Positions 31,252 through 43,472 of a stretch of 64,000 bases of DNA are shown piece by piece. Position 1 is the first letter of the stretch; every line of letters starts with the position of its first letter. The notes beneath the pieces are model-generated. The model worked only from the letters and a program-made list of their open reading frames with translations. It did not search any database and was not told the DNA's origin. Where the stretch lies: NCBI GenBank assembly GCA_002099365.1, contig MSED01000004.1, positions 496,001-560,000 on the forward strand, in the 5' to 3' direction. The DNA comes from Phialophora verrucosa. Lineage: Eukaryota > Ascomycota > Eurotiomycetes > Chaetothyriales > Herpotrichiellaceae. Both the position numbers and the translations under genes were made by a program.

Positions 31252-32969
31252 ATGGCTCAGCAACACGACGAGAAAAGTGATATTCTCTATGAGGAGGCAG
31301 CCACACCTCACATCAGCCACACCGAGAAGCTGGAAAAGCTCGATACCCTTCACAACGACGATGCTGTCATCGTCCTTAACCAATATGACGGTGACCAGAC
31401 CTGGACACCAGAGGAGGAAAAGCGCGTGTTGAGAAAGATTGACCGACGATTGCTTCCTATTCTCGTGGTCACATTTGGATTGACGTTCTACGACAAGGTC
31501 TTGCTTGCTCATGCTGTAGGTCGATTCAATGTTCCAACGCTGCTCGATCTGCGACTTACAAGAAACCCTAGGCACTCTTTGGCTTGAGAACCGATCTCGA
31601 ACTCACTGTTGGGAATCGCTATTCCTTCTCGGCATCAATCTTTTATCTTGGTTACATCTCCGGCAGCTATCCAGCCGTCTTGCTCGCACAACGATATCCC
31701 ATCCCGCGCGTGATCTTCTGCATCACGTTTGTTTGGGGCATCTGTGTAATAGCTGCCGCTGGCTGTGTCAATTACAAAGGTCTTTACGCCCAGAGGTTCT
31801 TCTTAGGAGTTCTTGAGGCCGGCATATCGCCTACCTGGATGATGGTTGTCGGTGGATGGTACAACAAAGCAGAGCAAACTCTACGTATGGGGTAAGGACT
31901 TGGTTTATCCCTTTTAACTTTGTGTCACTCGCTGATATTGTGGTAAGCGTGTGGTATTCAGCTGCTGCCATGATTTCGATGGTTGCTCCCTTGATCAATT
32001 ACGGCCTCGGCCACGTCAAAGGAGCGCTTGCCCCATGGCGCTACATGTTCATCGTGGCAGGTTGCATAACCTCGCTCTGGGCATTTGTGATCCTCTACGT
32101 GATGGAACCAGACCCTGTCCACGCCAAAAGACTCAACGAGAGAGAAAAATTCATTGCAGTGTCTCGTTTGAGGGAAAACAACGCCGGCGTTCGAAACACC
32201 CATTTCAAGATTGCGCAGCTCTGGGAATTGCTCAGCAGCGCCCACTTCTGGCTCATCTTCGTCATGACTCTGACAATCAATGTGTCTAATGCTGTGCCAA
32301 CAACGTTCAATCCAATCATCATTGCGTCTCTGGGATTCAGCGGCTTGAACGCACTCTTGCTCACCATTCCCGTTGGAGCTACGGGTATCATTTTCACGAT
32401 CGGCACGGCCTGGGTCATGCAAAGATACTCACACAAAAATTGGCGATCATGGACCATCTGCGCCGAGGTACTCCTGATTATGTTGGTCTGCGTACTGTTT
32501 TGGCAACAGCCAAATATGCCCACCGGAGCCAAACTGCTCCTGATTTACCTCCTGTCAGCCTATCCTGCAGCATATTCACTCATCATGAACCTTGCCGTTG
32601 CAAACACTGCCGGATACACCAAGAGAGCTTTAACAGCTTCGGGAGTGTACGTCGGATACTGTCTTGGTATGTCTTACTTGCACTGTATTTACGAAGTCAT
32701 CCTTCCGTTCAGATACTAACATCGCCTTGCCAGGAAACCTAATTGGACCTTTCATGTTCATGCAGTCCGAGACACCGCTTTACCCGACCGGTTGGACTGT
32801 CACTACCGTGATGACTGCTCTGTGTGCGGTACTTGCGGTGGTTTATCGGTTTGTCTGTACCATGGAGAACAGCCGCCGTGATAAGGCGGGTACGGCCGAG
32901 GCTTTCGAGCATGCTTATGAAGATGATTTGACGGACAGAACGAACAAACAGTTCAGATACATCTACTAA
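31252..32969 (+). CDS. MFS permease, anion:cation symporter family (Dal5/allantoate-permease type)
   Basis: Plasma-membrane importer of small organic anions; the family includes allantoate, nicotinate, pantothenate and biotin permeases. Four exons agree in phase: 31252-31515, 31572-31891, 31948-32666 and 32734-32969, giving 512 aa. Introns are 56, 56 and 67 bp. Typical elements: the charged cytosolic N-terminus ending KRVLRKIDRRLLPIL, then the first helix (VVTFGLTFYDKVLL), the FYLGYISGSYPAVLLAQRYP loop, FFLGVLEAGISPTWMMVVGG, a central loop with MEPDPVHAKRLNEREKF, and a C-terminal GNLIGPFMF helix. The apparent stop in the frame after LRMG is removed by the second intron. The substrate cannot be read from sequence. 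It is the first intact gene after the FAD-oxidoreductase relic and is likely part of the accessory cluster. Confidence 0.87.
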
Positions 32970-33393
32970 GTCAAAGCTGGTGGACGCATTTGATGTTGAA
33001 AATATCAAAACAGGTCAAGATTTCCGAATGAGAATTCATCCCTCACGCACACAATGAAAGAAACCTATACCTATGTATACCACAACCTATAATCTTTGCG
33101 TTCAACCATACGTTGTTCGTCGAATGATGTGTGACCTCGTCTCTTCACGCTTTCCCAGTATCAGGGCATACACGGATCACGACGATTCAATATGAGCAGC
33201 TGCCCACTGCTTCAGTCCATTCACTCAAATCTGTATGCAGACGCTCAGGGCAAGCAAGGCCGTAGTCAGGGCGCCAGAGGCACGTAGCGCTAGGATAATA
33301 GTAGGTGTGATGTTGCAAAATGTGCTCGTTATTTCCAATGGTCCAATGACCAACATATCTTCTGTCGATTCACCTACGATCTATGAGGTTATC
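32970..33393. other. Short convergent intergenic region, nothing seen
   Basis: A 424-bp region between the converging permease and the ABM-like gene. No frames of interest; presumably 3' UTRs and terminators. Confidence 0.4.
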
Positions 33394-34147
33394 TCAGATG
33401 AGGTTGAAGGGAGTAGTATGCTTCATCCCTACACCCGGTGGATATGGCAGCAACCTTTCCCTGACCGAAGGAATCATGGCTTTGAACTCGTCTGTCTTCC
33501 ACATGTCATAATGCTGCTGTCTGGATGTCCAGCCTACCACGGCCACACATAGATCTGCTTTCCCAGTAGGACTCTCACTGGAAGTCATTTCGCGAAATGT
33601 GTCTGGCGTGCTTAAACAGTAATAACTCGGCCGGACATTGGAGGGGACATCTTGAGTGACACATCGCTTCATGCGCTGGATGGCCGCCAAATCAGTCGCT
33701 CGTTCCTTCTCGCTGCTGTTGCCCTTGAACGTCAAAGTGGTAACATCGACACATGGGCTGGCTCGCAATGCATCGACTTCGGATAGAGAGGGTTGCAGAT
33801 TTGTTCTGATCTTGACAATCTCAGGAGATCTCTCTGTCAGACTCGCGAGCGCTTCGACATTCATCGTACTATTATCATTAGACCATTCTGTAGATCACCA
33901 GTCAGCTACACACTTGACAGATGACAAGGCAACATTTGGTCAACGACTTACCAGTGATCCATATCATTGCGTTGTTGTCCTCCTCGGTCCTGCCCCAACC
34001 CGACAATACATATCCGTCTTGACCCTTGACTGTCTGAAAGACCTTTAATAGTTCTTGACCTCGCTCGTTGCCTGGATCTTCTGGTTTGACATCATCTGAC
34101 ACCACAAAGAAGACAAACTCGGTCGTTGCATGCTGCTGCTTCGTCAT
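33394..34147 (-). CDS. Two-copy ABM-like (dimeric alpha+beta barrel) small protein
   Basis: Two exons (34147-33952 and 33887-33394, phase 1) encode 229 aa. I recognise no named enzyme, but the sequence reads as two ferredoxin-like repeats of the kind found in ABM/stress-responsive dimeric barrel proteins. The first has TEFVFFVVSDD, GYVLSGWGRTEED and MIWITEWSN, followed by a helix (MNVEALASLTERSPEIV). The second has VDVTTLTF, then DLCVAVVGWTSRQQHYDMW and a helix FKAMIPSVRERLL. Such proteins act as small monooxygenases, cyclases or stress proteins, often in metabolite clusters; the role here is unknown. It is divergent from the SDR at 34744 (596 bp apart). Confidence 0.7.
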
Positions 34148-34743
34148 GATGGTCGTTGGGGCAAATTATTGAGCCCTACTCGTGGCGAGCGTTGATATCG
34201 TATTGCTATTATAACAAAGTTGGTCTTTTGTGCAAGGACTGTCTGGGTGGTAGATGTTGTTAAGACTGGACTAGAAACTCAGCTCCTCAGAATTCGGGCA
34301 TTCCGGCGTTTGACCATCAATCGCGTTGTACATAACCCTTACAGCAATATCACTGAGTGTTTCTGAAGAAAAGCCAAGGGGTCATAAAGGCCTCCGGCCA
34401 GCCGCAGGATGAAGTGGGCCCCTAGCTCCCTTTCCCAAAGAGTTCCGAGCGAAGCGACAGATAACCCCAGGTTTAGTGGTAGCGTACCCGGACTCGGAGG
34501 TGAGGTGGTGGTGGTGGCGCCGTCAACGCTAACAACCAGCTGTCCCCGGACAAGTCCACGTTGCCCCGTCTGTATGGGGCCATCATGATGGCCTGCTGCC
34601 AAGGTCAATACCCAGGCATCGCAGGGCGACTATTGGCATTTATGTGACAGTATTATAACGCTACTGCAATTCAAGGTCAATCCAGCTTGAGCCCGACTAT
34701 TGTCTCTCGACTGTCATTGCAAAGTAGATGGTCCCTGGGAAAC
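34148..34743. promoter_or_regulatory. Divergent promoter region, ABM-like gene / SDR
   Basis: A 596-bp gap between divergent genes, with no convincing frame. Notable is a Pro/Thr-type GGTGGTGGTGGCG tract near 34503-34520. A shared control region for two cluster genes is plausible but not shown. Confidence 0.4.
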
Positions 34744-35680
34744 ATGGGGGATCAGGTCGTGTACGTCTTCCCAAGGCCGTCCACTCATGCTAAACATGCA
34801 GGTGGCTAGGGCTAACTCTTGTCAAGCATCGTAACCGGTGCTGGAAATGGGATTGGGTTGGCTATGGTTGAGCAGCTTGTGAGGTCGCAGAAAGTGTCTC
34901 ACGTGGTTGCCGTGGACGTCCATCTGGAAAAACTGGAGAAGCTTCGTCAAGATCACGCACAGAAACTCTTCCTCGTGGCTGGAGATGTGTCGCAAAGCTC
35001 GACCAGTGCCAAAGCGGTCGAGACTGCGATCGATCAAGCCGGCGGCATCAACTCCTTGATATTGAATGCGGCGATTGTGCAGCCGATGGGACCCTTCCCC
35101 AAGCTCGCTCTCGCCGATTGGAAGAAGGCGTTTGATGTGAATTTTTTTGCCCTGATCGATATGGTAGGTGGCTATGGGCTCAATGCTACCTTCGCCTTGT
35201 TCGTTGCTGATGGACAGTGGGGACTCAGATCCAACACGCCTGGCCACATTTGCTGGACAGCAAAGGAAACATCCTCATGACCTCGACGAGGGTGTGCCTG
35301 AAGCCCACCGAGTCGTGGACGTGTTATGCCTGCACGAAGTCCGTGCTGAATTACCTGTGCTCTTGTCTTCCCCTGGAGGAACCTCGCATCAGGGCGCTGG
35401 CCATCTCGCCTGGCGCTGTGGACACTGATTCCATGGCTGGGGCACGCAACAACGGTAGGTGGCTACCAAACGCCTCTTTGAACAAGTTGCTGACACTTGC
35501 GCAGCGAACATGTCCCCAGCGATGCAGAAGTTCCTGAGAGACGTACATGAGGAGGGGAAATTGCTCAGACCTGAACAGCCGGCGTCGGCGTTTGTAAAGA
35601 TGGTCGAGACGGGTATTCCTGCAGAATTGACGGGAAGCACAATCAATTGGGATAGGATTCCGGGTGCAATGCTGGATTAA
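34744..35680 (+). CDS. Short-chain dehydrogenase/reductase (classical SDR)
   Basis: NAD(P)-dependent oxidoreductase of small carbonyl or alcohol substrates, cytosolic. Four exons agree in phase: 34744-34760 (17 nt), 34827-35163, 35229-35454 and 35505-35680, giving 251 aa. The tiny first exon supplies MGDQV before VIVTGAGNGIG and makes the Rossmann TGxxxGxG motif start at residue 9, as expected. Other SDR marks: AVDVHLEKL (the Asp after beta 2 suggests NAD preference), AGDVSQS, ILNAAIV (NAG position), ILMTST (catalytic Ser) and YACTKSVLNYL (catalytic Y-x-x-x-K), then ISPGAVDTD. All catalytic residues are present, so it appears intact. The fold resembles benzil/sepiapterin-reductase-like SDRs. 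Confidence 0.85.
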
Positions 35681-36083
35681 ATTATCTTGCAGATGATGGT
35701 CAAGATGAGAAACATGCATAATTTCTATGCTAGTCTACTGCTCTTGTGACGACTGCAGTACTATGTAGGAGGTGGGAAACACCAGCGACTGAATGCTTGG
35801 ATCGATCTTTGGCATCAGTCAGTAAGATACGGGGCTTGCTGCAGACTCTTCTTTGACACGTGGGGCTGCAATGCTGACCCAAAGTGACAGTCGGAGGGCA
35901 CGAAGGGGGATGGGGGAGGGGGGTGGTGCGTCGACATAAATGCGTACTTTTGAGTGCTACAGTATTGCGTTGCTCATTTCTCCACCTCCCCATCCATTCA
36001 TTTATTTGGTGCCCTCATCAGAGTTCCCTCTTCCACGCGAACGCCCTTTGCCGGAATTCTAGGGATCAGGCTCGACCTCCCCC
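35681..36083. other. Intergenic, nothing recognised
   Basis: A 403-bp stretch between the SDR and the regulator pseudogene on the same strand. It contains a GGGGGATGGGGGAGGGGGG purine tract at about 35907-35925. Confidence 0.4.
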
Positions 36084-38729
36084 ATGCATTCGTGTCCAGT
36101 CTGCCTCAAGACCTTCCCCCGCAAGTATGTGCCGATGTTGAACCCATCATCTCGCTCAGCTGACGCGCACATAAGGGACAGCTTCAACCGTCATTCAAAG
36201 GTACATGGGCCAAATCGAAGTGTGAGGAAGTGGTCTTGCGAACGTTGTCAGCGGTACCTGAGTCTGGGCCTTGAAATCTATCACCGCCATACTTACTGAT
36301 GCAAGATCCAAGATTAAGTGTTCTGGTGATCCGACCAAAATGCACCGCATGCCTTCGCGGTTCCGCCGCTTGCACATATCCGACAGGTTCGGTTCCTGGC
36401 CGCATAGCGAAAGTTCGGCCACCCAGATCACAGTCAAACGCCTCCAGGAGTGCAATGCAATCTACTTTCGCAACAGAAGTATGGGATACTTCACTTGCAG
36501 ATGCCATGCCAGATCCACCAGACTTCACACCCCAATCGTTAAAGCGGGCGTCTGACCCTCACCATCTGACCTCTGACCCTTCTCCTCAGCAGTCGGCAGA
36601 TCAATTCGGAAGTCCCGGTGCTCAGGGGGTCTTTTCCGACGATCTCTTGAACTCGTACGAGGAGCATTACCTCGATTGGATCTTTCGAAACATTGGCGAA
36701 GACGACGAGATCAACTTTAACGGCGTAACGACAGACCGAGGCATGAATGAGTGCTTCAGTCCTTCTCTACTGTTGGGATACGCGCTTCTTAACGCCCAGG
36801 CGCCTGCGTCAAAACAAGGAAAGCTGGCTGTTGGACGGCGCAGTGCTGCCTGGACGTCCGCTGGCTATCCCCAGGCTTGGAGGAGATCGTGTTGATCAAT
36901 TTCTCCTGGTTCTCACTGTCAGTTCGAACGTTTGACAGAAGCCGCCAGTAAAAGAGTCCAGCAATTCATCAAAATGTCTCTCGAACGGCCTCTATGGCAC
37001 ACCGTCAGAATAGAATGCTTTTCCTCCAAGGAGAAAGTTGATTATTGTATCGACCTATTCTTCATCAATTGGCGTCCGGTATGTTAATAAATCTGGCCCG
37101 GTAGTGTTCAATTGACATTTTTCAAATGCTGTCAATTTTGTCCATTGTCCAACCTTCAATCCCAACAACGCCCCCGAGACTCTCGTACTAGCAGCAGCGT
37201 GTATTGGCGCGCGACTCACCAGGTTGAGTGGTGCTGCACAGTTCGCAAATAATCTCGCTGAGGTCGTTCGCCGCCTGTTAATAACGGCGCTACGTCAACA
37301 GATCCTCGCAAGTCTCTTCATTTCTAACTTTCTTCTACAGGCAGAGCGTGACCCCGACATCAGTCGGACGGAAGCGTATCTAACAGCGCAACTGTTGTTG
37401 GGAATTTACGGCTATTACAGTGGTGATAAAACCCTCTTCAATTATAGCGAGTCACTTCGGAGTTCTTTGGTTCGATGTGCGAAGAACATAGGTCTTTTCT
37501 CTCCACGAGGACAACGCGGCCAATCGAAAATAACACGCGAGCTCGATGGGCTGCATGGATTTATGCCGAACGACGAAAGCGACTTGGCTGGGCAATTTAT
37601 GTGCGTCCTATAGTTCAAAACATATCTCGTGGTCAGGGCTAACGTGAAGCAAAAGGAATTCGATGCTTCGTTTTCATTCCTTCACAATCGACGTCCAACA
37701 ATGAGCGTTGGTGATATCTTACTCAGCCTACCTGAAGATGCAGCTCGCTGGGAGGCCACCTCTGCCCACGCCTGGATGGCCCTCGTGCCTACGCCTGGAT
37801 GGCCCTCGTGCCTCAGCGGACGACCTTAGATGATGCGATCAATTTCCGTGCAGCTGCGCGCGGCTGCTTTGACACCGATCTTGCCGACACAACGGAGCTC
37901 CAAGATCCTCGACATCTTCATCTGATTGTGATTACATTGGCTCGATTTCTCTGGTCAATCAAGGAGCTACAAGCGTCTCCTCTCATGGACATTGTGCCGG
38001 AAGACTGGCCTCTCGTGGCACATAAAGTCACCCTCCTGGACAAACTGGACAGGTACTCGGCATCACTGAGCACTCTTAAGGCCATAAACGATGACAAGGA
38101 GCTGGCACAACAAGCTGGACGTGCATCAATAATTCACATATGCCACCTTTACGGTGCAAAACGATCTGATGGATTGGCTCCCTGCCCTTCTACGGACCTC
38201 TGGCCTGAACAAAGCGGCCAAGGAGCGGATGAAAATTTGGGGCGAAGAAGACTCTGTCTGACTGCGAAGAGTGGTATATCATAGTGCCCAAGTCATGGCG
38301 ATCAGTCGAGACTTCCCCTTCAATGCCCCATACGAGCCATTGCACGTCTTTTACGATGGCGACGCACTCTGGTGCGTAGCGTCATTGTTGGACGAGCCAC
38401 AGGGTGAAAACGCGCACCATGACAGTCAACAACCGATATGCCTAGATCGCCCTGTTCCTCCTGGAGAGGTTGACCATCTTCGAACACTCAAATGGATTCA
38501 AGAAGGGGGGGATAACTTTGTGGTCGGCATCTACGGAGTTCCAGTGCTGGGCAGTCGGCCAAGCCGAGTGCAAACACTGCAAGAAACCATCCGAATCCTT
38601 CAAAACATGCGCAGCTGGGATTTGTCAACGGCGTTCGTCAATGTTTTGCGACAGCTGCTCACTACAGAAGCAGCGGATGCCCAAACAGTGCGGGATCAGC
38701 AAGGGGTAACGACGCAGATGCAACATTGA
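36084..38729 (+). pseudogene. Decayed transcription factor with C2H2 finger followed by Zn2Cys6 cluster
   Basis: The ancestral protein is readable almost throughout: a C2H2 finger (CPVCLKTFPRK, DSFNRHSKVH, split by an intron at 36125), then a Zn2Cys6 cluster (SCERCQRSKIKC, KCTACLRGSAAC), then a fungal regulator domain (PLWHTVRIECF, CIDLFFINW, VHCPTFNPNNAP, GIYGYYSGDKTLF, RRKRLGWAIY, SFLHNRRPTMS, LMDWLPALL, AQVMAISRDFPFNAPYEP). Lesions seen: an extra C at about 36331 inside the zinc cluster; a one-base loss near 36923; an intron whose acceptor reads AA instead of AG at 37134-37135; a missing A near 37527; a 23-bp tandem duplication at 37768-37813; an extra A near 38158; and a CGA-to-TGA-type stop at 38259-38261. 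Several single-base events are in homopolymers, so some could be sequencing error, but the stop, duplication and lost acceptor could not. Dual C2H2/Zn2Cys6 regulators are a known fungal class. Confidence 0.82.
37768..37813. repeat. 23-bp exact tandem duplication inside the regulator pseudogene
   Basis: Two identical 23-nt units that begin ACGCCTGGATGGCC lie head to tail (37768-37790 and 37791-37813). Because 23 is not a multiple of 3 the duplication shifts the frame; removing one unit rejoins AHAWMALVP to QRTTLDDAINF. Confidence 0.9.
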
Positions 38730-38777
38730 TGGAGCGATATATCATCAGGATATTTCATCCATTTTGGGCACGGACTA

Positions 38778-40070
38778 TCATGGAATGGAATACACTAATC
38801 TCCGTCTACGAATCTGTCCAGATTTCAATTCTTCTAAACCTGACACGATACCGCCTAGTCCACCATCTCGCTTGTCTGAAACAAGAGGTTTGAGTTTGCC
38901 GTCTCTCAGAAGCAATTCAAGCTTACCGGCGAACTTTGCGCCGAATGCAACATCTTCCTCAACGACTGGGAATGTCGGACCCTTGGCGCCAAAGGAGAAC
39001 GGCCTTCCCAAGACCGTGAACGAGACGATTTTGATCGACTTGACATTCGGGTGTTTGATCGCAGGCCCGCTTGCGGTAAAGCTGATATAGATGCCTTGTT
39101 CTGCGCCCATCGCTGCTGAACAGATGATTGCTGACTGGGCATCCGAGATACAATCGACGGTGTACCGAACGCGTCCTCTTGTGAAATCCTGCAGGGATTC
39201 CTCGCAGCCTGTGTCTCGCTACGAACAGGGTCCGGCACACAAAAGTGAGTAATTTGGGTCGTCGATCAGCAGGGCCTGACGTCTCTCGCATCCTTCGGGA
39301 GAAGAGAAATTGTACTCACGTAGTCAAAGACAACATCAGCACCGAAACTTCGTACTAGGTCGAAGCTCTCCTTGGAGCATATGGCCAGCACTTTCATCCC
39401 TGCCCTATCATCAATGCGAGATGTTAGTTACCCTGTCGTTTGGAAGGCATTCAGAATCGAAAGCTGGCTCCTCTCAGAGAACGTACAACTTTCCCATCTG
39501 GACCTGCATTAGTCCTGTCGAGGATGCCCCTCCGTAGACGAGCAGCATCGGCGGTTCCTCGCGTTCGCATCCACCTTTGGTCGCAGCTTGTCCACCTGCT
39601 GTCGACGCCGCCAGTCCATGCGCAGCAGGGACGGACACGGACATGATGTGTTCCAGACAAAATCCCGCCGTGAACGTCGGGACTGGTACTGTGACACCAT
39701 CCTCGAACGGCATGGCTTCTGGTAGATGCAGCAGCACATGCGCCGGCGCGACGGCGTACTCGGCAAACGCACCGTCGTCAGGTCTCAAGATATTGCCTCC
39801 TTGAACCATCCCTGCCACACGCTCACCGGGTTTCACTCTCGTGACATTCTCGCCAATTGTCTCGACAACGCCTGCGAATTCGCAGCCCAAGACTGTCGGG
39901 ACGGCCGGCACGCGGCCATAGAGCATTTTCCAATCGTAAGGATTCAAGGCCACGGCGTGAATCTTGACGAGAACCTCATCTTTGCCGGGAACAGGTATGG
40001 GAACTTGCTCAATGGTGCAAATACCTTGCGCCGTTTGGCGAAGAGTCGTCGTGTTTGTTCCTCGAGACAT
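38778..40070 (-). CDS. Zinc-free MDR oxidoreductase, trans-acting enoyl-reductase-like
   Basis: NADPH-dependent medium-chain reductase; relatives act as stand-alone enoyl reductases of polyketide pathways or as quinone/toxin reductases. Three exons agree in phase: 40070-39487, 39404-39320 and 39218-38778, giving 369 aa. Features: EVLVKIHAVALNPYDWKM (the enoyl-reductase-like opening, lacking the catalytic zinc Cys), GCEFAGVVETIGENV, the GERVAGM loop, FAEYAVAP, the nucleotide motif LLVYGGASSTG (A-x-x-G-x-x-G-like), then KVLAICSKESFDLVRSFGADVVFDY, and a C-terminal FTVLGRPFSF region. An extra low-complexity stretch (about 145-165, AASTAGGQAATKGG) precedes the nucleotide motif. The gene seems intact and lies between two pseudogenes. 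Confidence 0.85.
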
Positions 40071-40821
40071 CGATGCGGATGCTCCGCTCGGTTCTTCAGA
40101 CTAGATGTCGATTAAAATCTTTTTTTCTCGTCAGGCTGTTGAATAATAGTCACACTCCAAGTTGATCGCATAGACGCGATGCCACACTCTTCATCTGGGA
40201 AAATGCTATCTTGTCTGCTGTCTTCACTCCAGGCGGCAACTCTGCTGGTCAGGGATCCTGATATCCCAACGGTCCACACATATCAGGTGACAGAGAAGTG
40301 GCGTGCTCTGGTACGGTGTTATAGGGAAGTGAGCAAGCCTCAAGGTTTGTTTCAGGATGTACGAGATCCGGTGGATGAGCAGCTGAGACTGCCGCGGGAC
40401 CGTGTTGCACATCCAGGCACGGAGTCGGAGGTGCCCACATAGGCTGACTGTGCCATTGATGCTCCGAGAAGCTAATACAGTACACCCACATTCCGACCGA
40501 AATATTTTCCATGTTCACGTGGGGATCTCCAACCCTTTGACGACAATGCGACTTTGGTATTGCATATGGTGGATTTTTCGGGGGCGCAAATTCGGACCTT
40601 CGGCTGCGTGCCCAAGCTAGCATGCTCATTGTGAGACCGGCACTCTATGAGCGTAGACAGACATCGATAGTTTGCGCACACAATTCCCAAACTAAACCGC
40701 ATGTAAAGCAGGCATGTCGAGTGTCGCCGAAACCTCCTTGTGCTGATGCTGAATGTCACAACTCCTCTACGCTCTAGCTATTGCTGTCTTTGCTTTCTCT
40801 GCCCCAAAGCTGCCTGGTAGA
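40071..40821. other. Intergenic, nothing recognised
   Basis: A 751-bp stretch between two minus-strand loci: the upstream flank of the MDR gene and the 3' flank of the FMO relic. No frame with family features. Confidence 0.4.
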
Positions 40822-43423
40822 TCATACCTCCTTCCCTTCATCCATTAACCTATGCTTGCAACCCTCATATACTGGTAACGGCGTGCCGAGCTCGTCGGCC
40901 TTGATGGAAAGGGCTAAGAACCTGGAATACCATCTTGCATGTCCAATTGCCCCTCCAATGTACCAAAGGCCGGGTTCTAGCAGCAAGAGATAGATGTTAG
41001 CTCCGCCCTCTGATTTAGCTCTGGCCTTGACTAGGCAGTTTAATCCGCAGTTTGGTGTCTTGACTTACGTTGCACTGGCTTGTAAGCTCCCAGAATCTCT
41101 CCTTCCTCGTTAAGACCAAAACAATCACCTGCTCGATCACCAATTTACTTGCCAAAAATCTGCTCGACGTGGTTACGTAGATTGCCGATGAAGCCCGTGG
41201 CAAAAACGACCACATCTGCTTTGAGTTGAGTGCCATCCGCAAACTCGACGCCATCTTCGTAGAACGACACTGCCGGGGCATCGGACTTGACTTTGATCTG
41301 GTTGGAGACTATGTTTAGCTTGTATGGTCATCAACACTCAAAGTGGTGGAGCGAGATGTGACTAACCCATCCATTTGAAATCTTTGCTGATGTCCCAACG
41401 TCGATATAATGTCCACCCAAGCGGATATTGATCGCCTCCTGGATGTCGCCGTATGGGTCGACCTTGAAACCTGTGCGTTCAAGAGCTTCCCATCTTTCTG
41501 GCTGAGCTCGAGCCATGGCGTGGAATGTGTTTGCTGTCAGGCGAGCAATAGATACAGGGTTGGTGAACATGATGCGATCGCTCGTCTCTGTAAACATGTC
41601 GCTGTTGTATAATGCTGAATGCCGCAGTATCAGTTGCTGCAAATTCGTCTAGTGTGGATGGTGCAGTATGATGTTGTAGGTGGACAAGCCCTTACCGTGG
41701 TATCTTTCTTGTATGTACTCCACAGGTAGCACAACTATTTGTGAAGAATATTTGTTAGCGTGAGGTTCTCTCGTTGCTCCTCTGACCTTGACACTCATAA
41801 GTTCGGCTTCTCTGTACCATTGTCACGGACATGCCAGCCTCATACATGTCGTCGGCAACATCGTGGGCTGGATTTATCGGTGAGTAATGAAGGGCGATGA
41901 GCGAAAGGAATTAGTCTCAAGCTCACCGGTGTTTGCTGTACCCAAAACAATACCAACCTTTCCTCTCCACTGTCGAGCGGATGTATATTCTGCGGCATGC
42001 AACACTTGTCCCCGGAATCTGTCCTGTCAAATAGACTTAGATCTTGGACTCTTTCACAAGACATAAACATGGGCCACCTACCCTGTTTGCGAGAAGCGGC
42101 ATTACTGGTGTTTGTGAACCTGCTCCTGTGGCCATCACAACATGTTTGGCCGTGATGATCGTCGGAGTGCCTCGCTTGTGGACTTCCAAGGTATATAGAC
42201 CCTTTTCCTGGTCCCAATGACCTGATGGTACAGTTGATGATAACCAAATATTCTATTGATCCGACGATATTAGTCACTTTATCGCAAGTTTGTCTCTCAG
42301 TATGGGGCTGACTTACTATACCAAACTTCCGAGCCATTCCCGATGACCTTTGGCCAAATCCTCTTTGCCCAAATATTCGGGATAAGACGGTCCAAACGTA
42401 CGGTCAAAGGGTAGGTGTGCTGTGAATATGCGTCAGCCTCGACTAGATGTTTCATGCCAGCCAGTGAACCAACAGTACTCGCGAATTGTGTGGACTGCGA
42501 AGCTTAAACGTTAGCTACACAGGTCGATTACGACAAGAGTTGGTCATGTAGATGCAACTTACGTCTAGCAGATTCGTACCTCAAACGCCACGCATCTCCG
42601 ACTTGCTCATTCGTCTCGATTATGACATACGACACCCCGAGTGCTTGTAATCGTCCACCAGTACTAAGGCCTGCTTGACCACCACCAATGATGGCAACAT
42701 GAAAGTGCTGGGTATGGTGATGCTCAGATGTGCCATTCATCGCTCCATTATGCTCAAACGTAGTACCATTGGCCCGCTGAGAATCATGGCCATTGACAGA
42801 AGGATCCTCTGATTCTCGTGTATGGTCATTGATGCCGTTGCCGTTGATGACGACTGATCCTACATTGGATTTTCGACCATTAGGAAGCTCAGATGGGGTC
42901 CCATTTGCGAGCGATGGGGGGGTTAGAGGTTCAAGAACATCAACATTTCCATGACCTGGCAATTGCTCAAGAACTGTCCTCAGGATCCAGATTTTCCAAC
43001 CACCATCTGCAATCGACGGCACCAAAGAGAAGAAGCCTGAACATTCTGTGACGGGATTTGCAGTCGTAAATCTAAACTTGCATTCCAAGTAAGAGGATTG
43101 TGGGCCAAGTCGAATTATTTTGCTAGACCCAGAGATATACTCGGCGGATACGATCTGTCGTTGCTTGTGCAACAATAACCACTGTTGTGTCACAGTGACA
43201 TTGGAGTAGAAAGTTCGAAAAGTCCCGGTCAAGCATAAGTGTCTCGCCACAAAGCATCATCCGTAAAGCAATCTTCCGTCAAAGAAGGAAAACGGTCCAC
43301 CATAGACTTGGCTGCGATTTCGGCATCCACCTTGTCGGGAACTGGCGTTGTTGGGAGCTTGCCGGGCAGCCGCTCTAGAATGGACTTCTTGGGCGGCAAT
43401 GGGATGATTGGAGCTATTGCCAT
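40822..43423 (-). pseudogene. Flavin-containing monooxygenase (FMO/YUCCA-like), broken
   Basis: A fungal FMO with an N-terminal NTF2-like extension is readable over about nine exons. Visible: ERLPGKLPTT near the start, the FAD motif VAIIGGGQAGLSTGGRLQA, RLHTIREYSHLPFDRTF, the FMO signature F-x-G-x-x-x-H-x-x-x-Y (FRGQVLHAAEY), the NADP motif GIVLGTANTAHDVA, LGGHYIDVGTSAKI, VVVLATGFIGN, GLNEEGEILGAYKP and PGLWYIGGAIGHARWYSRFLA. Lesions: loss of one T at about 43231 (DTYA to LTGTFRTFY needs a frame change), loss of one base at about 42326 before a splice donor, and an in-frame TAA at 41147-41145 in IFGK-stop-IGDRAG. The intron with GTTGGT donor after IREY is accepted because it joins in phase. 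Active enzymes oxygenate N, S or C atoms of small molecules using NADPH. The upstream TATTTAAA box (43473-43480) is still present. Confidence 0.8.
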
Positions 43424-43472
43424 CGCAATTGTGGATGACTTAGTGAAAAGGAGAGAAAAATGTTAACCCGCT

